In this document: piece after piece, positions 47,880 through 59,288 of the stretch
How the letters are laid out: the number at the start of each line of letters is the position of its first letter
Position numbering within the stretch: position 1 is the stretch's first letter
Assembly: GCA_037975125.1 (NCBI GenBank)
Contig: CM075862.1
Coordinates: 45,720,277 to 45,784,276, forward strand
Origin: Latrodectus hesperus
Lineage: Eukaryota; Arthropoda; Arachnida; Araneae; Theridiidae
Reading direction: 5' to 3'
DNA length: 64,000 nt
Notes under the pieces: model-generated
Databases searched by the model: none
What the model saw: only the letters and a program-made list of their open reading frames with translations
Told to the model about the DNA's origin: nothing
Position numbers and translations under genes: made by a program

Positions 47880-48813
47880 TACTAATAGATGATGTTAGAT
47901 GGTGATTTTAGATTAATAGGACGGGAGATTTTCTTGTCCAAATTGACACAAAAAAAGCTTTGGTAATCAGTTATTTTAAAAATTATGTTCATTTTCTGTC
48001 GAAACATCATTTTATAAACCTTTAAATGAGTCTCGCACTGTCCTTTATAATCCCGATTTCGTAGATGTTACGGAAACAGAATTTTTGGAAGAACTACGTG
48101 ATGAATGACTTTGTGCTGCACATCATATTCGACATGATGGTGGATTTATCCCCACTCAACATGTTGTCTTAATTTTTTAGACACTAGTATTACCAAAATT
48201 CACAAAAGCAGGTTATATAAACTGCAAACTTTGTCCATACATTCCTAACCCTCTTAGGTGATTTAAATGTCGGAGATATGGTCTCATTCAACAAGCATGT
48301 TGGAACACTGAGTGGAAAATATGCACAATCTGGTCATGGAACTATTGCTTGTACTTCAGAACTTTTCAAGTGTTGTAACTGTTCTGGTGCACATGCTACA
48401 TTTTCCAAATCTTGCCCTACATGGATCTTGGAGAAAGAGTTAATTGCCATCGAGATTAAACAAAATATTACTTTTCCAGAAGCAAAGAAAATAATTAAAA
48501 TAGAACAAAAAAGTTGATGTTTCTCCTTCTCCTACTTTACAAACAGAATCAAAAATAAACAACAATCCATCAAAGAAGAGTAATTTACCAATATCTGCTT
48601 CACTTTTAAATTTTTCATCTAAATCCACTTTACCATCAACATATAAAAGCACAAAGATATTTACTTCAATTATCAGTAAATCTAAGACTGATGATACAAA
48701 AATTAAAAAACCAAATTATCGAGAAAAAAGTATTAAAAAATCAATTGATCTATCATCTTCTGAAATAAATATGGAAATGGGTTCCTCCTCGAAATCATTG
48801 ACCCTTTCAAATT
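47880..48813 (+). pseudogene. LINE ORF1 (gag-like, CCHC knuckles), broken
   Basis: Readable blocks in several frames: 'EFLEELRDE', 'GFIPTQHVVLIF', 'TKAGYINCKLCPYIPNPLR' followed by a stop and 'FKCRRYG' (first knuckle). A 79-codon frame (48278-48517) then reads 'GHGTIACTSELFKCCNCSGA' and 'HATFSKSCPTWILEKE', the typical second and third cysteine clusters with the FSKxCPxW signature. After one frameshift near 48516 a Ser/Lys-rich tail runs to a stop near 48813. ORF1 of this type binds element RNA. This copy is inactive. Confidence 0.8.
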
Positions 48814-48850
48814 GAACAAAAAAGCAATAAATTGAAACCTGCTCTGGATA

Positions 48851-48930
48851 ACATTAATTTCTTGAAACTGTCGAGGCTCTCGGAAAGCATTGTTATTTTT
48901 TTAAACATTTATGTCTCATCTTTCTGGCTT
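48851..48930 (+). pseudogene. LINE ORF2 start, endonuclease first motif
   Basis: The peptide I-S-stop-NCRGSRK (48857-48886) corresponds to the opening WNCRG motif of the AP-endonuclease domain, with tryptophan changed to a stop (TGA at 48863-48865). It follows ORF1 by about 40 bp, as expected. Downstream similarity is lost quickly. Confidence 0.6.
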
Positions 48931-50260
48931 TCATGAATTTGTTTTAGTGCCTTTATTCTCCTGAGTCATTCATCTCAACAATCTCAATTAGTTCTTATCC
49001 AAGGATTTACTCAATTACTTAACTTTCAAAAATTGCTTTGTTTTCTGTCTAAGCCCATCTAAGGATATTGAGTTAGTAAAATTAAATTTAAAAAAATTGA
49101 AACGTATATTCGAAGTTACGTTAGTTTTCTTGTTTCTTTCATAGGAATATTACTCATATGTAAGAACATTACAGATACGTGAAGTACAGTGAATGTGAAT
49201 GAGTTGTCATCTACATTCACAGTTGAGTATGCTTAAAATTTCCAACGCTTGTGATCAGCTTTTAAGAATATTAAATTTCTACTGTTCAACTTTCTTAATT
49301 TTTTGAATGATTAAATATAGTTTCTCTACTTTTAACTTCGATCAAAAAAGTTTTAATATGCTAAAATTGTACCTTATAATTTTAATGAATTTACACTTAA
49401 TGAATTTTTACAGTTAACGAATTTTTTTTACTTTCGAATTCGTTACACTTGTGTTTATAGCGATGGTAAATAGAGATAGTTGTTGAGACAATTCAAATTC
49501 TTTAAAAAAAATCATTATAAAATACTAAAAATTGTGGTATGTCTAATAGTTTTCATTTGTTTTAAATCCATAATTTTTTAAAACAATTAAATTTTTGTGA
49601 TTTTATCGAAGCAAAAAGAAATACCTGGCCTATGTAATTAATGAACTCTAAGCAATTTCACAATAATTAGTAATAAGGGAATTTTTGTTATGATACTGCA
49701 AATAAATATAGTTAATAAATATAAGCAGCATATATGCATGTATTGCATATATTATTAAAAAAACGTTAAAAATATAAAGCTCGAGTTAATTATCATGGAT
49801 TTTTATGAATGAATAATTTCAATAACTCTCTAATATTTTTTAAAAAAATATATAAATCTTTACAATCACAAAACATGCAAATTTAAAAATTTTTTTGTAT
49901 AATTAATACTCTCATTGCTATTTCGCAAAATTTATTAATGAATGAATTAAAGATATGGTGTTGTGAGAGTAATTCTAGAAACCTTAAATCTAACAATAGC
50001 AAATCTATGGATTGCATATCTCATACAATAAATATCCTTAAAAATATATGAATTGAACTAAGTTATTCTTGATTTTTATGAATCACATTTTGATATGATT
50101 TTTTTATTTAAATTTAAAGTCATTAATAACTTAATTTCTAGTGATAATCCCGAGGGAAGCAAAAATATTATATATGTTAGAATGTAACACATATGTATGT
50201 TTTTCTTTAAAAAGATTTTTATTTTAACGAACAAGAAACTAAAATATTTATTGATTCTAA
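48931..50260. other. AT-rich unique DNA, no gene seen
   Basis: May include unreadable remnants of the LINE ORF2 just upstream; nothing supported. Confidence 0.5.
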
Positions 50261-50261
50261 A

Positions 50262-50370
50262 AAAAAAAGAAAAACCGTAACGACTCGCATTGATTGCAAG
50301 TAACGAGCCAGTCAGGATTCGAACCTGAAATCTCCTGATCCGAAGTCAACTTCAATAAGGGTAACGTATA
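50262..50370 (-). mobile_element. tRNA-Arg(TCG)-derived SINE or pseudo-tRNA
   Basis: On the minus strand, GACTTCGGATCAGGAGATTTC followed by a perfect T arm TCAGGTTCGAATCCTGA closely matches the 3' half of a eukaryotic tRNA-Arg with anticodon TCG. The 5' half (A box, D arm) is degraded and the acceptor stem does not close. It continues about 35 bp into an A-rich tail (plus-strand start AAAAAAAAGAAAAACCG reversed as pyrimidines), so it is more likely a short SINE or retro-pseudogene than a working tRNA gene. Confidence 0.6.
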
Positions 50371-52281
50371 AAACAAACATCGATAATTTTAAATGAAGTC
50401 ATTTAATAAAAAAAGCGTACTTTTATTCTTATTTTGGTACTTTAAATTATTTTTAGTTATTAAAAGAAAAAAAAACAAGATTGATAATTCCTGAGCTTTC
50501 AAGAAATAAAAGTCCAAGTATATTCGATAAAATATATATGTCAACTAAATACTCAAATCAGGATTTATTTATTTGCTATACATATAATTGTAAACCTATA
50601 TATTTTTATCTTAAATTACTTTTAATCTGAATACTTTTTTCATTATTCACATAAGAGAGAGAGAGAGAGAGAGTTTTCCCTTTTTCTTAAATTAATACTT
50701 CTTAAGGAAGTGTAAAAAACAAAATATTAATTTCATTCTGTTATAACAAAATTAGAAATGTATTATATTTTAAATATTATAGTTCTTTAAAAATATAACT
50801 CCAAATTTCATATAAAAATGAGTTTCATAAGAAATGATAAGTTTTAACTACACATGGTAAAAATTCAAACATGAACATGAAACAAGAAACACAATCAGCA
50901 ATACGATAACTGTAAGAAGATAACATTATTTTTTAATCAGATTTTGTTTACACAAAAGTAATTTCTGCTTAAAATACTATTTTCAGCATATTTAAAATCT
51001 AAACTAATCATCCCGCTACAAAAAGTGCTTTTTATATTAGTTTTATGAAAAATCTTATTTTTTTCATATATTTAAAAAAGCATGAAATAAATGCATGCCT
51101 TTATGCTTTATCTGATGCATTTATCTCTATTTTCGTCTACCCATGGGATTTTAGCTTAGGACTTCAATAATGCTTTTTTAAACCATATTATCTTTCTTTC
51201 ATTATTTTATAACTTCTCATTCTAATAAAACATAAAACCTAAATAATCATTTCTGTTAGGTTAACTGGAAAATGATGTTGATATGTTTTAATTTTTTCCT
51301 ATAATTGAAATGAACTTTAATAAAAAAATTAGAAGAAATTCTAAAAGTGATTCAAAAATTAATTTGAATATGAATAAATGGTTGCTAGAAAAATAAAATT
51401 TAACTTTCCTAAGTATCGACGTCTATATAGTGCTTTATAGAAACTATAATAACTTCGCAATACTACATCTCTTTATTTTATGTCAGACTATATTGTAAAA
51501 AAGAAACCTCGCCTTGTTATGCTGTATTATAAAAAGATACTATCTCCAAAGTTAAGATGAAAGTCTTCTTGAATTCTTTTGTTATAATTTTAATTTTTCT
51601 GATTTATGGAAAAGTAAACTTATTTAATAAGCTGCAAAACCGTGACTCCTAAAATTTAATTAAAATAATGAAGATAATATTTTATACATCCACTATAAAT
51701 ATAAGAACTTAGAGCAAATTAAAATACTTTCTCAATTTTTCAATGTCTATAGAAAACAGTTTAACAAAGAACATAAAATAGTATTTTATAGCGGAGAATT
51801 AGTCAAATTATTATTATTTTTTAAATTTCTTACATTTTTTATCGAAATAATAAATAATATATGAAACATCATATTATGAAATGTAGTAAAATTCTTTCTG
51901 TTTTATTGATTCTGCAATATTTTTCAATTAATTTAAAATTTGCTTTGCAAACTCTCATACAAAATGTAAATTTGTAGTTTATCTAATTTTCTATTTTTCT
52001 TCATCTTTCTACATCAACACTAGACTAATGTGCAATTTTAATAAAATATTTGGCTTCCGAAGCAACTGTGTTCTCATAAAAAATCACATTGTTGCTGTTT
52101 CTTATTTAACCTAAATGCAATTAGCTTAAATATTTTTTCTATGAGTAGTAATCTCACAGTTAAAATCTTTTAAGTAAATTAAGATTTTTAAGGCGTCAAA
52201 AAAGGATTATTTTATCACGAGGAAAAGCGTGTTAAAATACTATTGAAAATATTAATGAATTTCAAATATGAAAGGCATGAA
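50371..52281. other. AT-rich unique DNA, (GA)n at 50655-50674
   Basis: Only a short GA microsatellite and AT-rich sequence were seen. Confidence 0.6.
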
Positions 52282-52530
52282 AATTATGCCCGACGGATCT
52301 AGAACCTACACAGAACGCAGGCACTGCACAGGAGTTCCGCTGGATCCGAGGCATCTCTGTTGCCTTGACCCTCTTCAGCATCGATTCCAACTGCTGCCAT
52401 GACACCCTTTATGCGGAGAAAGCTGAAGATGAGGCCAAAGCAGTGTTCCATGCCTTTAGTCCCATATGACCTGCCTTTTTTACCTTTTCTTTTTGCACTT
52501 GCCACACGACAACAACATGCATTTCAAATC
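52282..52530 (+). mobile_element. GC-rich insert of unknown family, CAACAAC tail
   Basis: About 250 bp at roughly 50% GC in an AT-rich setting. A plus-strand peptide with 'FRWIRGISVALTLFSIDSN' and 'YAEKAEDEAKAVFHAF' and a 68-codon minus-strand frame (52505-52299) are both open; neither is recognised. The right end GCCACACGACAACAAC resembles the 3' ends of SINE 1 and of the LINE at 6.9 kb, which suggests a retroposed fragment read on the plus strand. Confidence 0.42.
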
Positions 52531-52631
52531 AAGCAGTTATACGAAAAGTGAGGTTTGAAGTTTTTTGGCTCAAGTGTTCCTCTCTTAGCTCTAGTGAATT
52601 TTTATTTCGTTTCCGTAGTGATTATTATTTT

Positions 52632-52933
52632 TTTCGACGGTGGACACTTGGGTGACGACCCTATGCTACAACAAGGCAAAAAACTGCTACTTATTTGTCG
52701 TTAACCAGAGGGCACCTGTGAACCAAGTCACGGAGGCGAGTAGTGCTGTCCGCTCCATACCACCACAAACCCGTTTATAGGGTGAGCCACATTCATACAT
52801 CATCACAGAAGAAAGGACAGAGAAACGCAGAGAGAACAGAGAAAGAAACATCCACTCCCGAATCGGAACTCGAACCAGGGACCACAGCTCAGGGGTGAGG
52901 AACGCTAACCACTCAGTCAGTGGTAGGCTCATA
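52632..52933 (-). mobile_element. tRNA-derived SINE family 2, copy A
   Basis: On the minus strand the head (52933 to about 52855) has GAGTGGTTAGCGTTCC as A box and GGTTCGAGTTCC as B box. The body follows with GTGGATGTTTCTTTCTCT and CACCCTATAAACGGG, then GCCCTCTGGTTAACG and GTAGCAG. The 3' end is about GTGTCCACCGTCG plus an A-rich run. Same family as 62343. Target duplications not found. Confidence 0.82.
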
Positions 52934-53248
52934 TATTGTTATAGTTGTAAAGATAAACAAGAAAGAACGTAAATAATGAAAGTAAACATTCAAGAAAGTA
53001 AACACAGAAAACTCTCAAATCTTCAAACACAAATATGCGTATAGAAAGAAAAAATTAATTCTTCTGATAGGTTTTTTTAAGATGAATTACTGAGGAATTT
53101 TATTTTGTTTTTCAGTAACTTGTGTGAGCTTGTCATGGTTTGGGGCAATGGAAGTTCATTTGGTACCAACTCATTCTTATCCTCTATGACTCAGTCAGAG
53201 ACGACAGAACCGAAAGTGTCTAAAGAGTTACAAGAATAAACATATTTG

Positions 53249-53630
53249 AGTTGTAATTTTTACTTGGAAAAGCCAAGCTCGCTATACCTTGGCAATGTGA
53301 TTTTAAGTCAATAGGAAGCGTCTTTCGTTTTAACCAGGGCACCATGAACGTGGAAGTACGTCTTTGCTCTTTTTTAAAATTCTCCGATAGATGGCACCAC
53401 CAGAGAATCCACTCTCAATTTTGACATTGATTTGAAGGGGGAGGAAATTTTCTCCAGACCATTGCAGCCATTTTAACTGCTCAATGACCGAACGGAGGAC
53501 TTTCGCGATTCCACGGATTTAACGAGCACGTATATCGCATGTACTCAGTGTGTCTTTGGCAGGATTGGGAATCGAACCCCACCCTTCCGGATGGAAAGCC
53601 GATGCCTTAACCACTAGGCTACCACGGCCC
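53249..53630 (-). mobile_element. tRNA-derived SINE family 3, copy A
   Basis: A 382-bp insertion with 11-bp duplications AAACATATTTG (53238-53248 and 53631-53641). The minus-strand head (53630-53558) begins GGCCGTGGTAGCCTAGTGG, with anticodon-arm sequence CGGCTTTCCATCCGGAAGG and B box GGGGTTCGATTCCC. It is closest to tRNA-Glu (TTC) as I remember it. The body contains GATTCTCTGGTGGTGCC and the element ends near CAAGTAAAAATT. Confidence 0.92.
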
Positions 53631-53789
53631 AAACATATTTGTAATGGCGTGAAATAAAATGAAGACATATTGAATGTTCTGTGTATTTCCTATTGAAGGT
53701 AATTTACAAATTAACGAGTAAGATGTATCTCTATATAAAGAGAAAATTTTGGGTATTTCTTCTTCTTCTTCTTAGAATTGGGTTTGTAT

Positions 53790-54060
53790 GTCATTGGGCA
53801 CCTCTGCTTTTATCAGCATTTTGTACCATTAACTCCAAACCCAATGTTTCCTAGTTCCAGTTGCTCGGGTCACCCACTTTATTAATAAAGTCCGATAACC
53901 CTTTAATGGAGTCTAGGTGTAACTCTCTAGTATGGTTGATGCCTAAAGAAGTTAATCTAGGGAGGGCAAGAGCCTCGCATTAATAAATGATATGCTCTGC
54001 CGTTTCCTCTTGCGTATGACATTTCCAGCAGCTAGGGTCTTGCTGAAACAGTCCCACCTG
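53790..54060 (-). pseudogene. LINE ORF2 C-terminal cysteine tail
   Basis: Minus-strand frame 'QVGLFQQDPSCWKCHTQEET' 'AEHIIY*CEALALPRL' shows the C-x2-C ... H-x4-C pattern followed by E-A-L-A-R/L, as in the tails after RNase H in many arthropod LINEs. One stop sits right before the last cysteine. It lies in a different frame from the longer open frame over the same bases. Confidence 0.7.
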
Positions 54061-54335
54061 GTCAGAGAGTCAGTCATACTAGGGATAGCTTCCTGATTTT
54101 CACCAGAAGATGGTTTGGAGGTCATTTCTACCTCAAGTGAAGGATTCATTACTGCCCCTTTAAAAGACTGCCTCTGAGTTCCCTTGTCTTTTTCAGCAAG
54201 GTCTACTTCAGAGGCATAACCTGCAGATGCAGAAAGGTTTGTTATTTCTTGTGTCTTTTCAGCCACAAGATAACAATTTATAAGCTCAGGTAATATAAGT
54301 CCACCCAGCATTGCCTGAGATACTGGGCAAGGCAA
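53952..54335 (-). CDS. 127-codon open frame in LINE-like unit, unknown
   Basis: The first 90 residues are Ser/Glu/Lys-rich ('TQEITNLSASAGYASEVDLA', 'KDKGTQRQSF', 'MTSKPSSGENQEA') and may be the start of a LINE ORF1. The last 37 residues are out-of-frame reading of the ORF2 tail. I do not recognise the first part. Unlikely to be a host gene given the flanking element signals. Confidence 0.3.
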   Translation of the reverse strand: MPCPVSQAMLGGLILPELINCYLVAEKTQEITNLSASAGYASEVDLAEKDKGTQRQSFKGAVMNPSLEVEMTSKPSSGENQEAIPSMTDSLTRWDCFSKTLAAGNVIRKRKRQSISFINARLLPSLD

Positions 54336-54558
54336 ATTACTCTAGAAGTTTGCCAGGCAACTAGAGGCTCCGTTAAGACACCAATACCGCGGTGCCAATT
54401 AGCCCTAGGCACGGATCGCATAACACCAGGGTTTACGGGAGTTGGTTCGCGGCCTCTGATTCTATATTCAAGGCTATCCTGTCATTCCTACAGGACGTTC
54501 GGTGATCTACCACCTACCGACGCGCCTGGTAGCTGCTCAGGCCCCAGGCTGGGTATTT

Positions 54559-57500
54559 TCTACTGAAGAGAATAAATTTATTAATGAGTTTGATGAATAT
54601 CCACCAGTGGGAAATGCATTCAAAATTTTAAAGGCTTATACATGGGTAATCAGCATGACCAAAATAATTTTAATATGTTGTATTAGAATTGTAAGCGAAC
54701 GTTTTCTGCTAAAAGTTTGGTTGTATTTTTGAGTAACAAATATTGTGCAAACAATAATGCAACAATATTTTCTTGTCTAATACCTGATCATCAAAATTTT
54801 AATTAATTTTAAAAACAAAAATTAAATTTAAAATGCAATGAAAATGCATAATATTAATCTAAATAAAGTCCTCATAATAAATCATGAATAACAGGATAAA
54901 TTATGCACAATACCCAATAATTTTATAAATGCTGGTGTTTTCATTATTCAGAGACACAGTTTTTTTATTCAATTTTATTTAACTCACCTAATATTTAGGA
55001 AATTAAGGAAATCTTGTTATTATTTTTATTTTCGCGACGAAAAGCAGATTCGCTTGAATTCATGAAAGCAATCTACTTATTTGAGTGCATAAAAATGCGC
55101 TTTGTTAGATGACGATACTCATGGTAGATTCCTCCAGGGAAAAATAATGCATCGGTCTTACTTCTTGATGAGGCAAGATACTATCTAGCGCCTAGGAAAC
55201 GGTATGGCATCTTTAAGAAATGAGGAACAATCTCCTGAGTTAGCTAGATAATTTGCTCGGTAGATAAGACAGCGTTAAACATGCGAAACGGAAAAAGAAG
55301 TCTTCGTTTTATGATGTTAACCGTAAAGTTGTTGCAATTAGCGAATTTCGAATTAAAGCAAGTGCAGGCTGATGATTATAAGAAGGAAAGAAATAACCGT
55401 TCATTCAAATGTACTTATGAAAACATTTGACGCAAAGTTGCTCTTACATTGTGTTAAATTATTTTTGGAAACAGTACAATTAAGATAATGTTAATACTGA
55501 TTCATTTTTGGAAGAATACCTAGTTATTTATACAGTATATATGTTGACTGACCAAAATCATTTGGGCAATTTTAATAATTGGTACTTTGTTAAATGTTGT
55601 AAAGCATTTGATGAAATATTCTGTAAATTCAAGGAAATATAAATTTTATTTGACTTTAGAAGAAAATTAGAGCATTTATTCAAATATTTGTTAATACAAT
55701 TTTTCGAAAAAACTTATATTATTCGAAATGTATTTGGAATATAAGCATACATTATTCGAAATAAACTTATTTTAAAGAAAATATTGATGCGCATTAGTTT
55801 TACAAGAGGAATAAAAGAATGTATTCATGGATTTACTATTTGACCATAAACATTTGGATATATTTAACAACAGTCATTTAGTTTAAAATTTCGAGAAGTA
55901 TTTGATCCATTCAATAAATTAAGAAAAATAAGAAAAGAAAAGTTTCATTTGATATATTGTTTCACAACCAAGATTTTTACCGAGAATATAAGCTAAATAT
56001 GAGAATAGCAATTCTACCTCACATCATGAGAATTTAACATTCATTTACAGTAGCAAATAATAAAATAATTAACGAAGTACAATATGTTCATAAACAGGCC
56101 TTTGAATGAACATTTGAATTATTCATATATTTAAACTATTTATTCAAAATATTCAAAATTATTCGCATATAATTTTCATATGATAAACAATTTTTGAATA
56201 AAATTGAATAGCGATTCAAGAGTATGAACCAAAATGGAATAGAGAAGTATAAGGAATATTTAAAAGAGACCATAACACAGCCTTAATAAAGCTATTTGGC
56301 ACAATAACATTTTATTCCACAAGCTCAAACGAGTAAATAATTTTTCTCATTCCTTTAGTTTTCAGTCATATTGTAGTTTAAAGTAAAAATAGGATAAAAT
56401 ACTGTGTCTAAACGGAAATTAATTTAAAACACTATTTCTAAGCCATATTTCTCTCACACTTTTTAAAATTAACTGATTCTTAAGGTTTCTCAATAATTTA
56501 TAATCTTACCATTGTAAATTCTATATGAAGGATAAATTATGTCATATAAATCTGAAAAATATTCCATTTCTTTTATTTGGGATAAAAGTTATGTTGTTTA
56601 GAATATATTTCGTATTGCAAACAAAGCAAAAGCAATAATATCTTCTTCGAAATTTAGTAAACATAAACAAGAATGACAGTATATATAATTCATCAGATTT
56701 AGTTTTATATTATGCATATTATTAAATTTTTGTCCAAGGAAAAATATTTCTGTTTTCTTATATTTGTTAAGCTTTTATTCTCACTCAAACCTTCAGTAAA
56801 GTTCATTTGTAGGTCAATGCCAAATATCTTACTATTTGTTTATAACTAAATTTTACACTCATTTTATGTAAAGCTGACACAAAAAACACATACTTATGGT
56901 TAATTCGTTTTATTTTTCTGGAATATCTCTTACTGTTCAGTTATTTTCCAAAATGTAAAAGAAATAGAATTCGTAATACCGATGACACTTTACTGAACTT
57001 CCATTAGTTTTTTCAGTGTCGGTTGTATTATACAAATGCCATGAATTGATGAATTATCAAAATAAAAATATTCTATATTCCATGTATAATAAATTTTCTT
57101 ATAATAAATGCTTGTATAATCAAAAATTCGTGAAATAATTAGCAAACTTTTTCAAATAAATTCTGTTATCACATATACACAAATACCTGCAAACACTTTA
57201 CGTGATACAAAAAATAATTTGCACAACTATGATTTATTTTGGTATGACATATGAGCAAATATAATTTTATTAATTTATAGAATGTCCTAAATTTTACATA
57301 TAATCAGACTTTTTGTGGAAAACAGTCTAAAAATTAAGCTCTTTATGCTTCTGTAGTTTCTATAAGGAAATAACTTATTTTTTTATTTTTAATATATCTA
57401 AATTTTTTAAAATTTAAATGTCAGTATGAAATACGTAAATAAAGGAAAAAAATATAATTTTTCTCAACTATAACGTTGAGACAAATTATATTTTTAAGGT

Positions 57501-57630
57501 CATGTATTTCTATAAGGTCATTTTATTAATATATTTTTTAATCTCTTTATTAAAATATTTTTAACACTGCACAGCATACATAAAGTAATTCCACTCTATT
57601 TTGTATAAATTTTCAACAAATAAGCTGACT
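54559..57630. other. AT-rich unique DNA, no gene supported
   Basis: A patch at 55020-55330 has more balanced composition but no coding or repeat signal. A 76-codon frame at 54502-54732 spans the LINE boundary and is incidental. Confidence 0.55.
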
Positions 57631-57634
57631 TCAA

Positions 57635-57700
57635 AATTTCTAATGCTCTGGTTTTCATTTCGAAACTTCATGGGTTCAATTCTTAATATGGTTAAGAACG
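57635..57700 (+). mobile_element. Very worn tRNA-like SINE head
   Basis: CTGGTTTTCATTTCGAAACTT followed by GGGTTCAATTCTTAATATGG aligns by eye with the SINE-like core at 26852-26901. Weak; could be chance. Confidence 0.28.
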
Positions 57701-58876
57701 TTTCTAGTAATCCAATGTAGGTATTATGAAATGTAATTTGAACTATAAATAACGTTCGTATTAACTTTCGTATTTAAAAAGTAGCCAAGGAACTACACCT
57801 AAAATCAAATCCATCTCTCAGTATTGCAAATAATGCGCTTCACATTGGTAAAAAGAAAAATCAAAAAATCAATATGAATATACTGTTTAAGAAATAAAAA
57901 TAAATTCATTATGTATACTTCTTATACCAATTTTCAATTTCAAGAATTTAAATTAGTATTATTTTCCGTGAATACAAACCGCTTAATCATAACCTTGATG
58001 TACAGTAAAATGAATATGCACATACACAGAATTTTCGTCTATTTATGCATATAACATGCACTTTCCAATGAATATAAACCTATAATATTTTTCTGTTAAC
58101 TGATTGCTAGAGATGAAATGTATTAATTTTCATGACGTGAGCTAAATGTCGTAAGAATACTGGCATAAGTTAGGTGTAAAAGTGCATCTCATGATAAATG
58201 AAGTAATATGCCAAAAGCAACAGATACATGACTGAGAGACATTTTTATGATTGTATGTTATGTGTTTTTGAACCATTCACATCTAGTAATCTTGTTAAGT
58301 GCCTTATTTGAATTCTGTTTGGTCATTTAACGACATTAAATTTGATTTTCTTCCTTGAAATTAGTGAAATAGGCAATTTTATTAGCATTGTAAAGAATTT
58401 TACGTTCAGATAAACTTCATAGTACTAGTTAATAATTGGTTTCTCAAATTTGAACCCTTGCAACTTAAAAAAAGGGCTTTAGATTTATAAATAAAACCCT
58501 TTATCATGTTGTAAATTCATATTTTTATTTGTACACTTATGAGACGAATTCACCTAAATGTTACTGAAGATGATATTCATTAAATTTTAGCATGGATTAG
58601 TTAAAAAAATAGGAAGAAAAGAGTGATTGCATTATTACCATTATTAATATCATATTTCTTATGCAGGTAAATTTGTCATTTATAGATGCAGTTGCAAAAT
58701 CCTTATCACTTTATTAAAATGGAGAGTTATTTACGTTCTTAAAAATTAGTCTAGAGAAATATTTGTTTTAAATATCAAAAAACGTTTTTAGCCTTCATAC
58801 ATGATCTATCGACAATAACGCTTCACTCCGATACGCAATCTTAATCTTAAACTGAATTCATAAAATAAATATGTTT
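57701..58876. other. AT-rich unique DNA, no gene seen
   Basis: Nothing supported. Confidence 0.6.
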
Positions 58877-58891
58877 TTATATATTTTTATT

Positions 58892-59272
58892 GTTCTTTAT
58901 GACACTTGGACAAGCCAAGTTCGCTATGCCTTGGCAATGTGAATTTAAGTCAATAGGGAGCGTCTTTCGCTTTAATCAGAGCACCACGAAGGTGAAAGTA
59001 CGTCTTTGCTCTTTTTTAAATCCTCCGATAGATGGCACCACCAGAGAATCCACTCCTTTAATTTTGACATTGATATGAAAGAGGAAGAAATTTTCTCCAG
59101 ACCACATTGTAACCATGGTAATTGCTTAACGACCAACCACAGGACTTTCGATTCCACAGATTTAACGAGCACGTATATGGCATGAACTCGGCGGGTCTTT
59201 GGAGGCATTGGGAATCAAAACCCGTCCTGCTGGATGGAATGCCGATACCCTAACCACTAGGCTACCACGGCC
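58892..59272 (-). mobile_element. tRNA-derived SINE family 3, copy B
   Basis: A 381-bp insertion flanked by TTATATATTTTTATT (58877-58891) and the same word with one extra T (59273-59288). It aligns with the copy at 53249 throughout: AAGCCAAG, GATAGATGGCACCACCAG, TTTCTCCAGACC, TTTAACGAGCACG and the tRNA-like CCACTAGGCTACCACGGCC. Its B box is damaged (GGGTTTTGATTCCC). Open frames on both strands are incidental. Confidence 0.92.
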
Positions 59273-59288
59273 TTATATATTTTTTATT

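Larger units (their letters stand above)
47480..48930 (+). mobile_element. Decayed non-LTR retrotransposon: 5' leader, ORF1, start of ORF2
   Basis: A GC-richer leader (about 47500-47700, with GGCGTTAAGAGTGGTC and AGCCGGTAGCTGCCAT) precedes a broken gag-like ORF1 and then the first motif of an AP-like endonuclease. This 5'-to-3' order is that of Jockey/I-type LINEs. Unlike the other LINE traces in this window, this one keeps a 5' part. ORF2 fades after about 48930. Limits at both ends are approximate and no target duplication was found. Confidence 0.65.
53759..54549 (-). mobile_element. Internally deleted or chimeric LINE with AAG tail
   Basis: The unit starts (minus strand) with a GC-rich segment at 54549-54345 containing CAGCTACCAGGCGCGTCGG and GGTAGATCACCGAACG. 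An open 127-codon frame follows (54335-53952), then a LINE ORF2 C-terminus. It ends in an AAG repeat tail (plus TTCTTCTTCTTCTTAG, 53759-53774). Possible target duplication TGGGTATTT at 53750-53758 and 54550-54558. The first part looks like a 5' leader plus ORF1 beginning, so RT and endonuclease appear deleted. That reading is inference. Confidence 0.6.

Noticed and set aside
47692..47892. 66-codon frame at the LINE leader/ORF1 junction
   Set aside because: The readable ORF1 blocks downstream are in other frames and this peptide shows no motif; probably a fragment of the decayed ORF1 start.
58890..59208. Open frames on both strands over SINE 3 copy B
   Set aside because: The region is a SINE with target duplications; the frames are not conserved in copy A.
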